Source of the DNA: Chloroflexota bacterium
Lineage (GTDB): Bacteria; Chloroflexota; Dehalococcoidia; SZUA-161; SpSt-899
DNA length: 39,370 nucleotides
Direction of reading: 5' to 3'
Assembly: GCA_013203045.1 (NCBI GenBank)
Contig: JABMQN010000060.1
Span: 1-39,370 of the forward strand
Of this stretch, positions 7,353 to 13,622 are shown piece after piece. How positions within the stretch are numbered: position 1 is the first letter of the stretch; the number at the start of each line of letters is the position of its first letter. A program made the translations under genes and the position numbers. The notes under the pieces are model-generated. The model did not search any database. It was not told the DNA's origin and saw only the letters and a list, made by a program, of their open reading frames with translations.

Positions 7353-7512
7353 ACACATGTAGGATAGCTCAGCTTTGATTGGCCTATCATCTGGGGTGGA
7401 TTATACGGAACGTTCGCCCGCTCGAACATTCAGTATGGCTATCTTCTATACATGAGATGGTTCCCTCGGAGCGAGGATTTGTGGCATGAAAAAACCGCCC
7501 GGAAGCGGTTCG
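7353..7512 (+). ncRNA. Candidate small structured RNA
   Basis: A transcript from the promoter at 7318-7346 would start near 7353 and contain no gene, but several hairpins: GAACGTTCG against CGAACATTC around 7408-7431, CCTCG-GAG-CGAGG at 7464-7476, and AACCGC against GCGGTT at 7493-7510. It would end antisense to the 3' flank of the gene at 7538. This is an inference from promoter plus structure only. Confidence 0.3.
7489..7512 (-). terminator. Rho-independent terminator of the 2-TM protein gene
   Basis: On the minus strand AACCGC (7510-7505) pairs with GCGGTT (7498-7493), running into a T tract ending at 7489. It lies 26-49 bases after the stop at 7538. Confidence 0.7.
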
Positions 7513-7537
7513 CTATAACTTTAGTTCTTGTTTTGAT

Positions 7538-8098
7538 TTATTGTCTTATTTGTATATGATCCCCTAGTTTCAAACTAAAATCTATCACAGCTTTCCTTGA
7601 AGGCCAAGGTTCTTCATCCACCCATGCAAAAAGTTGTACTTCTTTCTCCCCGGATGATCTGTAACTAGAAGTATCAAAATAAATGTTTGTTAAAAAACCT
7701 TTGCCACGATCAGGTGATAGCCTTAAATTCTCAACGGGAATTGGCTTCTTCCTACCTATTTTTAACTCCAATGTCTCTACAATTATATCTTCATTGGCTT
7801 GTATATTCACGCCCAATCTCAACATACCATTTTCATCAAAAGAATATCCATCCATTTTTACATTTATAATCGCTGAAGAAATCGGGGGTAAAGCTCTGCT
7901 ATATAAAATAATGAATGTCAATATGATAAGTGTAGGAAGGAATATTAACGGTAGGAAATTCATATATCCTTCCCACCATTGATAATATTCAAGTATTGCT
8001 GTGGCGATTGTAGCAATGACTGTTTGTAACGCCAATGCAATACCAAATGTTCGAGACAATGCCCTTTTCGCACGTTTGCTCTTAGAGTACCTTGCCAT
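7538..8098 (-). CDS. Two-TM membrane protein with extracytoplasmic domain, element cargo
   Basis: A 186-residue protein with a basic N-terminus (MARYSKSKRAKRALSR), two membrane helices at about 18-37 and 47-67, then a beta-rich domain of about 115 residues (GYSFDENGMLRLGVNIQANE, DIIVETLELKIGRKKPIPVE, FDTSSYRSSGEKEVQLFAWV) facing the outside if the N-terminus is inside. I do not recognise the family. The ribosome site before the ATG at 8098 is weak (TAGG). A terminator follows directly, so it is transcribed alone or as the last gene of its unit. Confidence 0.65.
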   Translation of the reverse strand: MARYSKSKRAKRALSRTFGIALALQTVIATIATAILEYYQWWEGYMNFLPLIFLPTLIILTFIILYSRALPPISSAIINVKMDGYSFDENGMLRLGVNIQANEDIIVETLELKIGRKKPIPVENLRLSPDRGKGFLTNIYFDTSSYRSSGEKEVQLFAWVDEEPWPSRKAVIDFSLKLGDHIQIRQ

Positions 8099-8353
8099 GC
8101 GCCTATTCTACCACTTACAAGTTTATCGGGCACTCTCACCAATCGAAGGGCAAATTTACCCTTTATCCCTGAAATCCGTGCCACATACGGCAAACGCTCT
8201 ACGGGCTATCCATGTCACCGTTCATCTATGGCCTATCCATACACCACTAAAGCATCACCCTAAGCATATCAGTTTCACCCAATGTACCAAGCAGTTCATA
8301 TAAGTGTTCACATTTAGCTTCAAACCCCGCTGATCCGTCTACTATGCGCGCAT
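8099..8353. other. Intergenic stretch without a supported gene
   Basis: It lies between the 2-TM gene and the terminator of the rep operon. GGCTATCCAT and GGCCTATCCAT recur near 8206 and 8231. Open frames on either strand lack ribosome sites. It presumably holds the promoter of the 2-TM gene, which I could not place with confidence. Confidence 0.25.
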
Positions 8354-8394
8354 GAAAAACCCAGCCAAGGACAACGCATGTTCCCTAGCTGGGT
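8354..8394 (-). terminator. Rho-independent terminator of the rep operon
   Basis: On the minus strand ACCCAGC (8394-8388) pairs with GCTGGGT (8365-8359), followed by TTTTTC. It lies about 80 bases past the stop codon of the RepA-like gene. Confidence 0.6.
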
Positions 8395-8472
8395 CCTTCA
8401 ATGCCTATCTTACAGCACCTTCAAAAACTCACGTTCGGGGTGTCTAAAGAGAGAGTAGTAGATAGATATAGA

Positions 8473-9654
8473 TTAGTTTTCTTCACACACACCCCCTAGC
8501 TGAGTTTTTCTAATTCTAACCACTTTCTTCCTCTTCGCTGGTTTTCGTGTGAACCGTTGGGTTTCTGTCTGATCACGCCCCCTAGCTGACTTTCCTGGCG
8601 TTTCCCACATGATCTCTCTATCAGTGAGTACCTTCTCAAGCTCAGTAAGGTAGTTTTCATCTGCTTGTTTTTTCCGTTTGCGGTTAAGCAGATAACTAAA
8701 TGGCTCCCCCGGAGGAGTTGTGACGACCTTTCGTTCAATCAACTCTTCAACGCCCATCTTGTTATCTTTCTTGGTATAAAACGCTGCCGTGCTGTTTATC
8801 TTACTAGCTTTAATGGCCTCATCTTCACTGAAAAGAGGGAACAGGTCCTTAGCTATCTTTGACGGTGGAATAACCATCGGAGAGATTTCTTTCAACGACG
8901 CAGGCCCTTTTCCATAAGCTTCCTCTTCTATTTCAACAAAAACATCCTTAGCTGCCGCCGGTATCGCACACCTTTTCGGTTTTGTAATCAGCACAAACCT
9001 GCTTGTCTTAGGATGTTCTGATATCTTCTTTATCATCAGCCCAGTATCACAGGCTTGCCCGACTATCGATCCGTGGCCCCTAACAACACTTACCATTTCT
9101 GATTCTTTCAATTGAGCCATACTATACTCAGCGACAAGTTTCTTCGCATGTGCCGCAATCATGATAGTGCATTCTGGGACTTCATCCAAAATCCTATTAA
9201 GGTCATCCCGCATGGCTATTCCTGTTTTATCACTATTCTCTTCCATCCCTTCTCGACCACCAGGGAGACATGCCAATACACTGTCGAACCGAATGAAAAC
9301 AGGCTTCACCTCTTTAATGACCTTAAACAGTTTGTTAAAATCCTCTTTTCTCCCAAATCTGAATCCCTCCATCGATCTTACTGTAATTGGTAACTCTTCC
9401 CATGACTTGTACCCTAAGCCTTGAGAAAACCTCTCTAAATGAATAGTGAGGTCCTTATAGGGTGTTTCCTCATCTATCATAAGCACAGGCCCTTGTTTGA
9501 CCTTCTTGCCAAAAAACAAATTGCCTGAAGCGACACACACAGCTATCCAACAACCTAGGATAGTCTTGAAACCGCCTTCCGTGTTTGTATCCATCACTTT
9601 GTGCCCAATCGGCATCCAATCCTCAACCAACCATTCTCTCTGATCCAGTTTCAT
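8473..9654 (-). CDS. RepA-like hexameric helicase/ATPase (AAA_25 type)
   Basis: A 393-residue protein that probably drives replication of the element. It resembles RSF1010 RepA/AAA_25 RecA-fold ATPases: a P-loop-like NTEGGFKT (24-31) with the Lys-Thr kept but the first Gly replaced, VLMIDEE (58-63), a Walker B-like PVFIRFDS with Asp124, and a TIMIAAHAKK segment near 163-172 where the family has its His/sensor motif. The tail after residue 300 is very basic. The ATG at 9654 follows GAGGAGA; a TTG four codons earlier is less likely. Its start overlaps the end of the upstream small gene by 32 bases, which suggests translational coupling. Confidence 0.75.
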   Translation of the reverse strand: MKLDQREWLVEDWMPIGHKVMDTNTEGGFKTILGCWIAVCVASGNLFFGKKVKQGPVLMIDEETPYKDLTIHLERFSQGLGYKSWEELPITVRSMEGFRFGRKEDFNKLFKVIKEVKPVFIRFDSVLACLPGGREGMEENSDKTGIAMRDDLNRILDEVPECTIMIAAHAKKLVAEYSMAQLKESEMVSVVRGHGSIVGQACDTGLMIKKISEHPKTSRFVLITKPKRCAIPAAAKDVFVEIEEEAYGKGPASLKEISPMVIPPSKIAKDLFPLFSEDEAIKASKINSTAAFYTKKDNKMGVEELIERKVVTTPPGEPFSYLLNRKRKKQADENYLTELEKVLTDREIMWETPGKSARGRDQTETQRFTRKPAKRKKVVRIRKTQLGGVCEEN

Positions 9655-9802
9655 TATTCTCCTCAATAAATTCGTATTTCTTATCCAACCGTATCAAAGA
9701 CAACGCTACCCTCGGCAGCACACATGTCTCAATACGCATGTTATACAGGGGACAACACGCCCCTATACAGTCTCTAAACCCACCCAATGGGCACTTTCTC
9801 AT
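9623..9802 (-). CDS. Small Cys-rich protein (59 aa), first gene of rep operon
   Basis: The ATG at 9802 has a perfect GGAGG six bases upstream, so it is preferred over an in-frame GTG at 9871. The product starts MRKCPLGGFRDCIGACCPLY, with Cys at 4, 12, 16 and 17 and one more in ETCVL: a compact metal- or cluster-binding knuckle. The second half is charged. Its 3' end overlaps the RepA-like gene by 32 bases, so the two are one operon under the consensus promoter at 9992-10020. A copy-control or accessory replication role is a guess from position. Confidence 0.65.
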   Translation of the reverse strand: MRKCPLGGFRDCIGACCPLYNMRIETCVLPRVALSLIRLDKKYEFIEENNETGSERMVG

Positions 9803-9991
9803 CAATAGCCTCCATTCGATTATGTCCCCTAATTTTCTGCTGTTTGCTACGTGAATCCTTCCACTTTTCACCTACCTAATATAGATTTAAAGCACAATAC
9901 ATCGCCCGGACACTGAGATGAAATAGGTCAATGAACCGTGCTTTTCTTTCTGCGGATATGAGGATTTGAGGGTATTTTTTCTACACATTGT

Positions 9992-10020
9992 ATTATACCA
10001 TATTTTCGAGTTTTTGTCAA
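9992..10020 (-). promoter_or_regulatory. Perfect consensus sigma70 promoter of the rep operon
   Basis: On the minus strand TTGACA (10020-10015), 17-nt spacer, TATAAT (9997-9992): both boxes are exact. Predicted start near 9985 leaves a leader of about 180 nt to the ATG at 9802, room for an antisense RNA or leader control. Confidence 0.75.
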
Positions 10021-10037
10021 CCCCCTATTTATTAGGT

Positions 10038-10090
10038 TTATAGCTATAACTAATGAGTTTATATAGCATGCTTAACATGCTGAGCATGCT
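10038..10090. promoter_or_regulatory. Operator-like palindromes between two divergent promoters
   Basis: TTATAGCTATAA at 10038-10049 is a perfect 12-base palindrome. Then AGCATGCT (10065-10072), ACATGCT (10075-10081) and AGCATGCT (10083-10090) stand in a row, ending two bases before the -35 of the rightward promoter. This is the arrangement expected for a regulator controlling both the rep operon and the HTH-recombinase transcript. Confidence 0.6.
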
Positions 10091-10092
10091 AC

Positions 10093-10121
10093 TTGACTTT
10101 TTAGCTACAAAGTGGTAAAAT
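10093..10121 (+). promoter_or_regulatory. Promoter of the HTH regulator gene
   Basis: TTGACT (10093-10098), 17-nt spacer, TAAAAT (10116-10121). The AGCATGCT repeats abut the -35. In the integrated state the transcript would run antisense through tRNA-Glu. Confidence 0.65.
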
Positions 10122-10141
10122 CAAAAACATGGAGGTCAGAC

Positions 10142-10447
10142 ATGTGGTTATCGCTTGAAGAAGCATCAAAAGAGCTTAAAGTCGAAAAAAGACGGATCAG
10201 GGAATTACTCAAAAATGAAAAGTTGGAAGGCCACTTCACAGGTGCAGTTGGATGGATCATTGACAAGGAAAGCGTTGATAGCTATAAGATTAATAAGAAC
10301 ATAGGTGGCAGGCCAAAGAAGCCAAAACGCCCATATCATCGAAAGCACCAACCAGAGCAAACGATAGATACTACCAGCCCATCGGATAGTCATCAGCCTA
10401 GACTACAAGAGAAAGAGGAAACCAAAGAAAAAGAAAGGGGGATATAG
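10142..10447 (+). CDS. HTH DNA-binding regulator, excisionase-like
   Basis: A 101-residue protein; the ATG at 10142 follows GGAGG by six bases, while an upstream GTG at 10112 overlaps the promoter. Residues 1-57 (MWLSLEEASKELKVEKRRIR ... GWIIDKESVDSY) form a winged-helix module of the excisionase/MerR-like HTH_17 type. The rest is low-complexity, rich in Lys, Arg, Pro and Glu. It probably binds the AGCATGCT operator and/or att DNA as regulator or excisionase. Its stop TAG overlaps a GTG (TAGTG at 10445-10449) that opens the 5' part of the recombinase frame, so in the excised circle regulator and recombinase would form one coupled operon. Confidence 0.75.
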   Translation: MWLSLEEASKELKVEKRRIRELLKNEKLEGHFTGAVGWIIDKESVDSYKINKNIGGRPKKPKRPYHRKHQPEQTIDTTSPSDSHQPRLQEKEETKEKERGI

Positions 10448-10569
10448 TGAAAAAGTTAAGCAACTCTGTTAAGCACTCAAAAGGTCTAGCTTCGGGGTTA
10501 CGTTCAAAAAAATGGTGGCCCCAAGGGAATTCGAATCCCTGTCTGCGCCTTGAAAGGGCGCCGTCCTAG
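10447..10569 (+). pseudogene. int: Detached 5' end of the recombinase gene at the right border
   Basis: GTG 10447 follows GGGGG at 5 bases and overlaps the stop of the regulator. The frame reads MKKLSNSVKHSKGLASGLRS and crosses attR. In the chromosome it then reads tRNA-Glu antisense and stops at 10567-10569. If attR and attL are recombined, the same frame continues without a stop into residue 1 of the recombinase at 2916 and on to 3887, giving a protein of 359 residues. This is inferred from frame continuity; it is a truncated coding end only in the integrated state. Confidence 0.65.
10487..10536. repeat. attR: 50-bp direct repeat overlapping tRNA-Glu
   Basis: Identical to 2848-2897. Bases 10513-10536 are the tRNA 3' end with CCA; 10487-10512 include the T-run that ends the tRNA transcript. 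Confidence 0.93.
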
Positions 10570-10588
10570 TCCCCTAGACGATGGGGCC
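10513..10588 (-). tRNA. tRNA-Glu (anticodon TTC), CCA encoded
   Basis: On the minus strand the gene starts GGCCCCATCGTCTAGGGG and ends GGGGCCACCA. The acceptor stem GGCCCC/GGGGCC, D-arm, anticodon stem with loop CTTTCAA (anticodon TTC), and T-arm with TTCGAAT are all present, 76 bases including CCA. It remains intact after integration because the element restores its 3' end. Seven T follow, a probable terminator. Confidence 0.96.
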
Positions 10589-10613
10589 ATGGTTGATATC
10601 CTGACAAGACTAG

Positions 10614-10642
10614 AGTATAGCAGACTGTGAGAGTGGAGACAA
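10614..10642 (-). promoter_or_regulatory. Promoter of tRNA-Glu
   Basis: Minus strand TTGTCT (10642-10637), 17-nt spacer, TATACT (10619-10614), about 26 bases before the 5' end of the tRNA. Confidence 0.6.
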
Positions 10643-10655
10643 CTGCATGATGATC

Positions 10656-12362
10656 TTACAGAATCAGGTTTAACAGACTCCCGACAACCAACGTAGCAAC
10701 AAGCATAACGATAATCGATCCCATAAGTCCTTTTAATCCCAACTCTTTCCCCAAAACCACGAAACTGGCAATGCAGGGGAAGAACATTGCCAGAACCACA
10801 CTTCCTACAACCAGTTGCCCAGAGGTAAGGTCGAGTCCGCCCAGCATACCGATAGCCATGTCCTTGCGTAGAAACCCGATAACAATTGCAGCAGTTGCAT
10901 CTTCAGGCAGACCGAAGAGACCGCTTACCACCGGTTTCGCAGCGTTGGCCAGGCGGTCGAATACGTTCAACGCGTAGAGAACAGTGATCACAAAGATCCC
11001 GGCCATGAGCACAGGAATCGCTTCTCTCAGAAACCCGATGGTCCTCATCCATAGCTTCGATGCCATGATTCGAAGTGGAGGGAGTCGATACGGAGGTATT
11101 TCAATCAGAAGCTCAGGAGTGAAACCTTTGACAATTAGATTTAATATCAAACCAATTACTATCCAGACTACAATCAGAGTCCCGTAGACAATGGCAACAT
11201 ACTGAATTCCCTCATCTCCCACCAGTCCAATTACCATTGCTTGCAGTGCTGCGCACGGAACTGCAATGGAGATAAGGGTTGCTACAATGAATCTCTCTCG
11301 TTTGCTTTCCAGAATACGCGTGGCCAAAATACCCGGTACATTGCATCCCATTCCAAGGAGTGTGGGAATAATGGAGTATCCGTGTATTCCCATGCGGTGG
11401 AGGAGATTATCTAAAAGGACCGCCATTCGTGGCAGGTATCCCAGGTCTTCCAGGAAGCCCAAAACCAGGTAAAAAGCAACGACGTACGGCAGAACAGCGC
11501 CAAATGGAATAAATAAGCCTGTTGTCAGCATGCCAAAGGATTCAATAAGGTCCAATTCTCCATTAATTAACTCTCCTACCAGGACATCATGCCAGAAGCC
11601 GCTTCCTCCCAGTGCATCGCTTAGGTCAGTCATTAGCGGGAGCCATAGCTTTTCGAACAACGGTTCAAAAACAAATCCGATTAGCCCTTCTCCGATGAAC
11701 CGTACAATCGTAAATGATGCCAGGAGTACCAGAGCTGCAATAGGAATTCCAGTCAGGGGGTGGATGGAAGCATCTCCGAGGCGCTCTCTCCATGTGTGAT
11801 GGCGGTGAACGACTGTCTGGACCTGCTCCACGATCCGGCCTACCTCGGCCCACATTTCGGGGTGTGTCCGGCCAGGCAAAGGCAGGATTCTTGCTTCAGG
11901 AATTCGGTCGATGACCTTTTTCATCCCTTCGCCGCTGACTGCCACTGTGGGAACTACCGGTATTCCGAGAAGTTCTTCCAACTTCTCAGCATCGATGGAT
12001 ATTCCCCGGTGCTTGGTATCATCCCACATGTTAAGTGCGATGATCATGGGAATACCTTTTTCTACTAACTGGAGAGTCAGGAAGAGGTTTCGCTCAAGGT
12101 TAGTGGCATCCAGAACATTGATGATCACATCACCTTCACCGAGCATTTCTACGGCGACCTCTTCTGCTTTGCATGTGGGTTCCAGCGTATAAGTGCCGGG
12201 GACGTCAATTATCTCACCGGCATCATCAGCAATTTTGAGGAAGCCTTTGGTGAATCCGACCGTAGTACCGGGGTAGTTTGAGGCAATAACTCGTACGCCA
12301 GTGAGCCGAGAAAAGAATGCGCTCTTTCCTACATTAGGGTTGCCCACCAGGAGAATCTTCAC
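10656..12362 (-). CDS. feoB: Ferrous iron transporter FeoB
   Basis: Inner-membrane Fe(II) importer with an N-terminal GTPase. Of its 568 residues, the G domain shows G1 GNPNVGKS (7-14), G3 DVPG (53-56), G4 NMWD (111-114) and G5 AVSGEG (141-146); from about 198 onward it is a polytopic membrane domain with Gate segments including LGFLEDLGYLPRMAVLLDNL and GMGCNVPGILATR, the latter carrying the conserved Cys of the pore region. At 568 residues it is a short FeoB without a C-terminal FeoC-like extension. Its ATG overlaps the feoA stop by four bases; the operon is fur-feoA-feoB. Confidence 0.95.
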   Translation of the reverse strand: MKILLVGNPNVGKSAFFSRLTGVRVIASNYPGTTVGFTKGFLKIADDAGEIIDVPGTYTLEPTCKAEEVAVEMLGEGDVIINVLDATNLERNLFLTLQLVEKGIPMIIALNMWDDTKHRGISIDAEKLEELLGIPVVPTVAVSGEGMKKVIDRIPEARILPLPGRTHPEMWAEVGRIVEQVQTVVHRHHTWRERLGDASIHPLTGIPIAALVLLASFTIVRFIGEGLIGFVFEPLFEKLWLPLMTDLSDALGGSGFWHDVLVGELINGELDLIESFGMLTTGLFIPFGAVLPYVVAFYLVLGFLEDLGYLPRMAVLLDNLLHRMGIHGYSIIPTLLGMGCNVPGILATRILESKRERFIVATLISIAVPCAALQAMVIGLVGDEGIQYVAIVYGTLIVVWIVIGLILNLIVKGFTPELLIEIPPYRLPPLRIMASKLWMRTIGFLREAIPVLMAGIFVITVLYALNVFDRLANAAKPVVSGLFGLPEDATAAIVIGFLRKDMAIGMLGGLDLTSGQLVVGSVVLAMFFPCIASFVVLGKELGLKGLMGSIIVMLVATLVVGSLLNLIL

Positions 12363-12604
12363 TTACCTGCTACCTCTACCATAACCTTTTGGGCCATGCC
12401 AAAACCGAGGGCTAACTGTGTTCCCCCGACTTTAATAGTTATTGGACCGCGCATGAACATGCCACTGATTTTGGTGACGCGCTTGCCGGGCCGTAATCCC
12501 ATGGCCTCAACACGTTTCATACCGCGCCCACTGTCAATATTGACTACTCTTCCACTTTGTCCCGCTTCCATTTGCGCGATGGTGATTTGTTTCCTGTCTG
12601 TCAT
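12359..12604 (-). CDS. feoA: FeoA, small SH3-like partner of FeoB
   Basis: An 81-residue cytoplasmic protein with the FeoA fold: MKRVEAMGLRPGKRVTKISG and a closing ALGFGMAQKVMVEV. FeoA is needed for ferrous iron uptake by FeoB and is thought to act on its G domain. It overlaps both neighbours by four bases (ATGA type), so all three proteins are translationally coupled. Confidence 0.92.
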   Translation of the reverse strand: MTDRKQITIAQMEAGQSGRVVNIDSGRGMKRVEAMGLRPGKRVTKISGMFMRGPITIKVGGTQLALGFGMAQKVMVEVAGK

Positions 12605-13011
12605 TGACTACTTTTCTCCAGGCAATCTCTACAATGCCCCTGCATATTTACTTCTATATTGGTTATTACATACTGGCTGGCTTCTTCTACTGCGGCTTTC
12701 ATTTTTTCAGTGAAATGACTCTCGAATTCGAAGACTACACCGCATTCTACGCAGACCAGGTGGTGATGATGAGGAGCTACATTTATCTCATAGTGGTGAT
12801 GACCTTCTCCCAAACGCCGTTCAGCAATAAGCCCCACATCCTTTAACAGGCTCAGATTACGATAAACTGTCGAAAGACTAATGCGTGGGTCTCTTTCCTT
12901 TGCTTGTCGATAAAGTCCGTCAGCGTCAATATGATCATTGGCACTACGGATAATATCCAGCAGCAATCTCCTTTGCGCTGTCATGCGTTGTCCAATCGTT
13001 TCGGTAGCCAT
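12601..13011 (-). CDS. fur: Fur-family metal-dependent repressor
   Basis: A 136-residue regulator from the ATG at 13011, which follows GGGGAGG at 7 bases; upstream codons in the same frame are not typical Fur sequence. The N-terminal winged helix includes DPRISLSTVYRNLSLLKDVG (41-60). The dimer domain has HHHHLVCVECG with Cys87 and Cys90, and a C-terminal Cys127-x2-Cys130, the structural zinc site. His-rich HHHYEIN and the following His81-84 supply the sensing site. As first gene before feoA and feoB it most likely senses Fe(II) and represses its own operon; PerR or Zur specificity cannot be ruled out by sequence alone. Confidence 0.9.
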   Translation of the reverse strand: MATETIGQRMTAQRRLLLDIIRSANDHIDADGLYRQAKERDPRISLSTVYRNLSLLKDVGLIAERRLGEGHHHYEINVAPHHHHLVCVECGVVFEFESHFTEKMKAAVEEASQYVITNIEVNMQGHCRDCLEKSSQ

Positions 13012-13061
13012 TGTCAAACCTCCCCAACGGACTAAAAAACCCTTATTGCAAATGCTTCCCA

Positions 13062-13074
13062 ATAACAATGTTAT
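13062..13074. promoter_or_regulatory. Candidate Fur box
   Basis: ATAACA-A-TGTTAT is a perfect 6-1-6 palindrome within TGATAACATTGTTATT on the minus strand, close to the 7-1-7 Fur consensus (TGATAATNATTATCA). It lies about 50 bases upstream of the fur start. Confidence 0.55.
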
Positions 13075-13122
13075 CAGTAACAAGATGAGTGGTCAATCTT
13101 TTGTTGGGATGTGCAAAAAAAG

Positions 13123-13150
13123 AGTAGGGGTATGGTGTTGTGCCCCTACT
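13123..13150. repeat. GTAGGGG palindrome, divergent copy
   Basis: AGTAGGGG (13123-13130) and CCCCTACT (13143-13150) are inverted around a 12-base loop. It is a degenerate member of the repeat family at 18041, 18455 and 37690. Bases 13146-13148 are the TAG stop of dtd on the minus strand. Confidence 0.6.
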
Positions 13151-13622
13151 TGGAGGCCGAGTGTTTTCGGGGGGAATGTCTATCTTTGCTATCAAGAGGA
13201 ATGGTTACGGGACCATCATTGTGGATTTCTACCAGCATATGTTGCTGAAACTGCCCTGTTTCAACTTTCAAGCCATTTGTGCGAACTGACTCAATGAATT
13301 TTTCAATTAGTGATTCTGCTAGCTCGGGAGAGGCGGCGCTAGTAAAACTGGGACGACGACCTTTCCTTGTATTAGCGAGGAGTGTGAATTGACTGACTAC
13401 TAAAATTTCACCGCTGATGTCTTGTACCGAGAGATTGAACTTACCTTCTGGATCAGAGAATATGCGCAGACCGATGATTTTATCTGCGAGATATTGAGAG
13501 TCTTCTTCAGTGTCTTCTGATTCAGACCCAATGAGGATAACCAAGCCTGGCCCAATTTGGCCAACGGTCTTCTCCTCGACGCTAACCGAGGCCTTGGAAA
13601 CGCGCTGCAAGAGGGCTTTCAT
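13146..13622 (-). CDS. dtd: D-aminoacyl-tRNA deacylase
   Basis: Hydrolyses D-amino acids (and mischarged Gly) from tRNA, protecting translation. The 158-residue chain shows the two family signatures: SQFT (77-80) and NDGPVT (135-140), the Gly-cisPro-like region of the active site. Beyond residue 142 there is a 16-residue polar tail ([15 protein letters not shown]) not usual in the family; its last codon and the TAG stop lie in a palindromic repeat. The ATG overlaps the fmdB stop by one base (TAATG), so it is the second gene of a CIRCE-controlled operon. Confidence 0.93.
   Translation of the reverse strand: MKALLQRVSKASVSVEEKTVGQIGPGLVILIGSESEDTEEDSQYLADKIIGLRIFSDPEGKFNLSVQDISGEILVVSQFTLLANTRKGRRPSFTSAASPELAESLIEKFIESVRTNGLKVETGQFQQHMLVEIHNDGPVTIPLDSKDRHSPRKHSASK

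Larger units (their letters stand above)
2848..10536. mobile_element. Integrated plasmid-like element in tRNA-Glu (about 7.6 kb)
   Basis: Two identical 50-bp direct repeats (2848-2897 and 10487-10536) bound the region. The right copy covers the last 24 bases of tRNA-Glu(TTC) and its T-run terminator; the left copy is a duplicate of that tRNA 3' end next to a tyrosine recombinase gene. Between them lie a zinc-ribbon gene, two lipoproteins, a 2-TM protein, small unknown genes, a RepA-like ATPase operon, an HTH regulator, a mirrored repeat array and a divergent control region. No relaxase, conjugation or capsid gene is seen. One unit is 7,639 bp from repeat to repeat. The layout fits a small integrative plasmid or satellite element. 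Confidence 0.9.

Noticed and set aside
9573-9596. P-loop of the RepA-like ATPase lacks the first Gly (NTEGGFKT)
   Set aside because: The Gly-x-Lys-Thr core and other motifs are kept; RecA-like RepA proteins vary at this place, so a dead enzyme is not supported.
9803-9871. Longer GTG start for the small Cys-rich gene of the rep operon
   Set aside because: The internal ATG at 9802 has a perfect GGAGG at six bases, while the GTG has none at proper distance.
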